Assembly: GCF_001895205.1 (NCBI RefSeq)
Contig: NZ_BDJF01000025.1
Coordinates: 62,001-126,000, forward strand
Source of the DNA: Vibrio injensis
GTDB taxonomy: Bacteria > Pseudomonadota > Gammaproteobacteria > Enterobacterales > Vibrionaceae
Direction: 5' to 3'
DNA length: 64,000 nucleotides
The notes below the pieces were generated by a model that worked only from the letters and a program-made list of their open reading frames with translations, was not told where the DNA came from and ran no database searches. The stretch's first letter is position 1. The number at the start of each line of letters is the position of its first letter. Shown here in pieces: positions 61,158 through 64,000 of the stretch. Both the position numbers and the translations under genes were made by a program.

Positions 61158-63026
61158 TTATCGTTGATGAACAACAATCCGCTGGGAAAAATCCACTTCT
61201 AGAGCCACTTCATCACAAGCGTGTTGCCGCGGGCACTGCTCACAATCTTTTAGTACCTTTTCCGGTAATAACGTTTTCGAGGTTGGAATAAAGTTTAACT
61301 TCATAAAAAACTCTGGTGAACGAGTCAGTACAAACACTTTATTGATTGCCATTTGCTGCGCTTTTTTCACCAAATAGTGGACAATCGCACGACCTTGACC
61401 TTGACGCTGCCAGCCTGCTTCAACCCCAAGAGAACGAATTTCTGCTAATCCTGAATCGTAAACATAAAGCGAGGCGCATCCAGTGATCTCTCCATGATGT
61501 TCAGCCACAGCAAATGAACCAATATCACGTACAATTTCATTTCGTGAACGGGGTAAGTTCTCTCCCATATTAGCCCAATAGGCAACCATACCCTCTAGAC
61601 GTTCAATATCCGTTAAACGTGCTGGGCGCACTTTCACAGCGCTTGCATCCCGCTTCGCCAAACGCTTTTCGGCTTCTTCAACCGCATAAGCCACTTGTGA
61701 CGGCGCTACACCACCGAGTGCACTGCGTTTTTCTAAGCATGATTCGATGGTTAAAATGGCGTAAACATCATCTTCAATCACGGGAGAAAAGGCTTTTAGC
61801 TCAGCCAAGGATAACTCTTCCAATGCACAGCCTTTTTCGATAGCACCAACCACCGCGACGCCGACAATATGGTGCGCTTCACGAAACGGAATACCTTTAG
61901 CCACTAAATAGTCGGCCAGTTCAGTAGCATTAGCATACCCTTGTTTGGCCGCTTCTAAAGTCCGCTCCGTTTTCACTTTGATCCCGTCAAAACACAAGGC
62001 TGCCATTTCCATACAATCATGCCAAGTATCAAGCGCATCAAACATCCCTTCTTTATCTTCTTGCATATCTTTGTTGTAGGCTAAAGGCAAAGCTTTTACG
62101 GTCATCATCATCGCTGCTAACGATCCATAAACCCGACCAGTTTTACCACGGATCAATTCGAGTGCATCGGGGTTTTTCTTCTGCGGCATTAATGATGAAC
62201 CGGAGGTTACGGTATCCGCTAATTCAATAAATCCAGACTCTCCAGAGTTATAGAAGATCATATCTTCGGCTAAACGCGATAAGTGGAGCATCGAAATCGA
62301 TGCCACCGACATCAGTTCCATCACATGATCGCGATCCGACACCGAATCGAGTGAATTACGCGTAGCCCGGCGGAACCCAAGATCATAGGCCAACTGCTGA
62401 CGATCAATAGGATAAGCGGTTCCTGCCAGTGCACCAGAACCAAGTGGACAGGTATCTAATCGTTGTAGCGCATCTTTTAAGCGTGAATAATCACGCTCAA
62501 ACATTTCGACATAAGCTAAACACCAATGGGCGAAGGTCACCGGTTGAGCACGCTGCAAATGTGTATAGCCAGGCAAAACAGTGGCTTGATGTTGCTCCGC
62601 AACCGAAACCAACTGACTCTGCAATCTATCCAAGCCGAGCAGTAACTGCTGGCCTTGCTGACGACACCATAATTTTAAATCGGTGGCGACTTGATCATTA
62701 CGTGAACGTCCAGTGTGCAGCTTTTTACCTAAATCACCGACTTTACCGATCAGTTGCTGCTCAACCCATGAGTGAATATCTTCCGCATCCGATGACAGAA
62801 TCTGCTCAGGATCTTCCATTACTGCAAGCTTTAACTCATTTAATGCCAATTCTAGCGCTTGCTGCTCTTGTTCTGTCAGTACCTTCACCGACCGTAACGC
62901 TTTCGACCAAGCAATCGAGCCGACAATATCTTGCTCAGCTAATCGGTAGTCAAAACGCAGGGAGTCGTTAAATTGTTTAAACCGGGTGTCTGCTGCTTGG
63001 GTAAATCTTCCGCCCCATAATGCCAT
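61158..63026 (-). CDS. argHA: Argininosuccinate lyase fused to N-acetylglutamate synthase-type GNAT domain
   Basis: Bifunctional enzyme: residues 1 to about 460 are argininosuccinate lyase, which makes arginine and fumarate, with the fumarase-superfamily signature [18 protein letters not shown] near 280 and the active-site [12 protein letters not shown] near 105. Residues about 464-622 form a GNAT domain with QRQGQGRA at 540-547, which should acetylate glutamate for the first step of the same pathway. The tail has [13 protein letters not shown], three cysteines that may bind metal. Such argH(A) fusions are known in vibrios and related marine bacteria. It is the gene after argG, 134 nt away. 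Confidence 0.95.
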   Translation of the reverse strand: MALWGGRFTQAADTRFKQFNDSLRFDYRLAEQDIVGSIAWSKALRSVKVLTEQEQQALELALNELKLAVMEDPEQILSSDAEDIHSWVEQQLIGKVGDLGKKLHTGRSRNDQVATDLKLWCRQQGQQLLLGLDRLQSQLVSVAEQHQATVLPGYTHLQRAQPVTFAHWCLAYVEMFERDYSRLKDALQRLDTCPLGSGALAGTAYPIDRQQLAYDLGFRRATRNSLDSVSDRDHVMELMSVASISMLHLSRLAEDMIFYNSGESGFIELADTVTSGSSLMPQKKNPDALELIRGKTGRVYGSLAAMMMTVKALPLAYNKDMQEDKEGMFDALDTWHDCMEMAALCFDGIKVKTERTLEAAKQGYANATELADYLVAKGIPFREAHHIVGVAVVGAIEKGCALEELSLAELKAFSPVIEDDVYAILTIESCLEKRSALGGVAPSQVAYAVEEAEKRLAKRDASAVKVRPARLTDIERLEGMVAYWANMGENLPRSRNEIVRDIGSFAVAEHHGEITGCASLYVYDSGLAEIRSLGVEAGWQRQGQGRAIVHYLVKKAQQMAINKVFVLTRSPEFFMKLNFIPTSKTLLPEKVLKDCEQCPRQHACDEVALEVDFSQRIVVHQR

Positions 63027-63093
63027 TGCGTTTCTCCTACCTTTGACCTAAGGCGCATACGCCATAGGAAAACATCTTGTACTCGGGTTAAAA

Positions 63094-63118
63094 ACAAGGA
63101 TCGCTTAGCGATCCTTGT
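63094..63118 (-). terminator. Terminator-like hairpin between argG and argHA
   Basis: A perfect 11-bp stem ACAAGGATCGC / GCGATCCTTGT with a 3-base loop is followed on the minus strand by TTTTAAC, 42 nt after the argG stop. Because argHA follows on the same strand, it may only attenuate. Confidence 0.65.
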
Positions 63119-63159
63119 GGACGAATCTCTTACAGTACCATCACTCCATATCCTGATGG

Positions 63160-64000
63160 TTATTTGTTTTCGTTCATGGCACGAATCCGACTGGCTAAGG
63201 AGTACAAACGAATGAACCCACCAGCATGACTTTGGTCATACACTTCATCAGCCCCAAAGGTAGCAAACGCTTCTGAATACAAACTGTTCGCAGAACGTTT
63301 CTGAGTGGCGATCGCTTGCCCTTTGTAAAGCTTGATCACCACTTCACCATTAACCTGCTGAGCGAGCTGATCGGCAGCGGCAAACACTGCTTCACGTAGT
63401 GGGGTGAACCAACGGCCATCATACACCAGATGTGAGGCTTTAATGCCAAGCTCTTCACGAAACTCAAACGATGCTTTATCTAGTACCAACTGCTCAACCG
63501 CACGTAGCGCTTCCATCATAATCGTCCCCCCCGGAGTTTCATAACAGCCGCGAGATTTCATACCGACCAGACGGTTTTCAACAATATCGATTCGACCAAC
63601 ACCATGTTTAGCGCCTTTTTCGTTCAAATAAACTAAGGCGTTATAAGGTGTCATTAATTCACCATCAACACCAATTACCTGACCTTTTTCCACTTGTAAA
63701 GTGACATACTCAGCTTCATTTGGTGCTTGTTCAGGATCAACGGTCCATACCCAGCAGTCCTCATTAGGGGCATTCCAAGTACTCTCCAGTACACCACCTT
63801 CCGTGGAAATGTGCCACGCATTAGCATCACGTGAGTAAATTTTAGTTAACGATGCGGCGCAAGGGATATTACGCTCAGCAAGATAGTCGAGGCACTCTTC
63901 ACGGCTGACAATATCCCATTCTCGCCATGGCGCGATTACATGTAAATCTGGTGCAAGGGCAGCAAACGCACCTTCAAAACGTACTTGATCGTTACCTTTA
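63160..64000 (-). CDS. argG: Argininosuccinate synthase, 5' part outside the window
   Basis: Condenses citrulline and aspartate with ATP. About 280 of roughly 400 residues are present, from [12 protein letters not shown] to the true C terminus [10 protein letters not shown]. The conserved [20 protein letters not shown] and [19 protein letters not shown] segments identify it. The start is past the right edge. It is upstream of argHA on the same strand in the arginine operon. Confidence 0.95.
   Translation of the reverse strand, partial: KGNDQVRFEGAFAALAPDLHVIAPWREWDIVSREECLDYLAERNIPCAASLTKIYSRDANAWHISTEGGVLESTWNAPNEDCWVWTVDPEQAPNEAEYVTLQVEKGQVIGVDGELMTPYNALVYLNEKGAKHGVGRIDIVENRLVGMKSRGCYETPGGTIMMEALRAVEQLVLDKASFEFREELGIKASHLVYDGRWFTPLREAVFAAADQLAQQVNGEVVIKLYKGQAIATQKRSANSLYSEAFATFGADEVYDQSHAGGFIRLYSLASRIRAMNENK

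Noticed and set aside
62429..62971. 180-codon open frame antisense to argHA
   Set aside because: The opposite strand encodes the conserved lyase domain; the antisense product has no recognisable motif or ribosome site.

Overview
This is 64 kb of core chromosome from a gamma-proteobacterium of the family Vibrionaceae, most likely Vibrio and close to V. cholerae in gene order. The diagnostic signs are motX (a part of the sodium-driven polar flagellar motor) behind a sigma-28 promoter, the order cobA-cysD / cpdB / dbpA / elaA / oapA / fklB next to the ribosomal protein cluster, the slyD-yheV-kefBG / yheS-T-U / prkB / crp block, the pilMNOPQ-aroKB-damX-dam-rpe-gph-trpS block, and an argH fused to an acetyltransferase domain. 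No rRNA, tRNA, CRISPR array, prophage, transposase or integrase was recognised. Nearly every gene looks intact; only cysD (left edge) and argG (right edge) are cut by the window.

Layout. 1-2.0 kb: sulfate activation and siroheme synthesis (cysD, cobA). 2.0-8.4 kb: periplasmic nucleotide scavenging (cpdB), an rRNA helicase (dbpA), a GNAT enzyme (elaA), a LysM-like envelope protein (oapA), an FKBP isomerase (fklB) and an exported DUF2780 protein. 8.5-22.5 kb: the S10, spc and alpha ribosomal protein operons, all on the minus strand, 28 ribosomal proteins plus secY and rpoA, with a promoter visible ahead of each operon, a terminator between S10 and spc and an S4-type leader ahead of alpha. 22.5-29.4 kb: RNA modification and decay (rlmB, rnr), motX, purA and an isoaspartyl peptidase. 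29.4-38.6 kb: slyD, yheV, kefB, kefG on one strand and, divergently, yheS, a TIGR02444 gene, yheT, yheU, prkB and crp. 38.6-43.4 kb: arginine succinyltransferase genes astC-astA-astD followed by a DUF1338 enzyme. 43.7-46.3 kb: pabA, an orphan solute-binding protein, trpS. 46.6-52.3 kb: gph, rpe, dam, damX, aroB, aroK. 52.5-56.9 kb: the type IV pilus assembly operon pilMNOPQ. 57-59.5 kb: mrcA (PBP1A). 59.6-64 kb: oxyR, a small zinc-ribbon membrane protein (DUF3624), argHA and argG.

How the genes work together: most of the window is growth machinery (translation, RNA polymerase alpha, protein export, RNA turnover) with global regulators (crp, oxyR), amino acid synthesis (aroK/aroB, argG/argHA) and catabolism (ast), and envelope and surface systems (pilMNOPQ, mrcA, damX, motX).

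I did not find a convincing wholly new system. The leads most worth checking are: a nested inverted repeat between oxyR and the DUF3624 gene, in the place where E. coli has oxyS; a DUF1338 oxygenase-like gene attached to the ast cluster; a long stem-loop between pilQ and aroK; an AAA-type ATPase domain joined to the SPOR domain in DamX; and copies of a palindromic intergenic repeat. All coordinates and motifs were read by eye; no database search or folding program was run.
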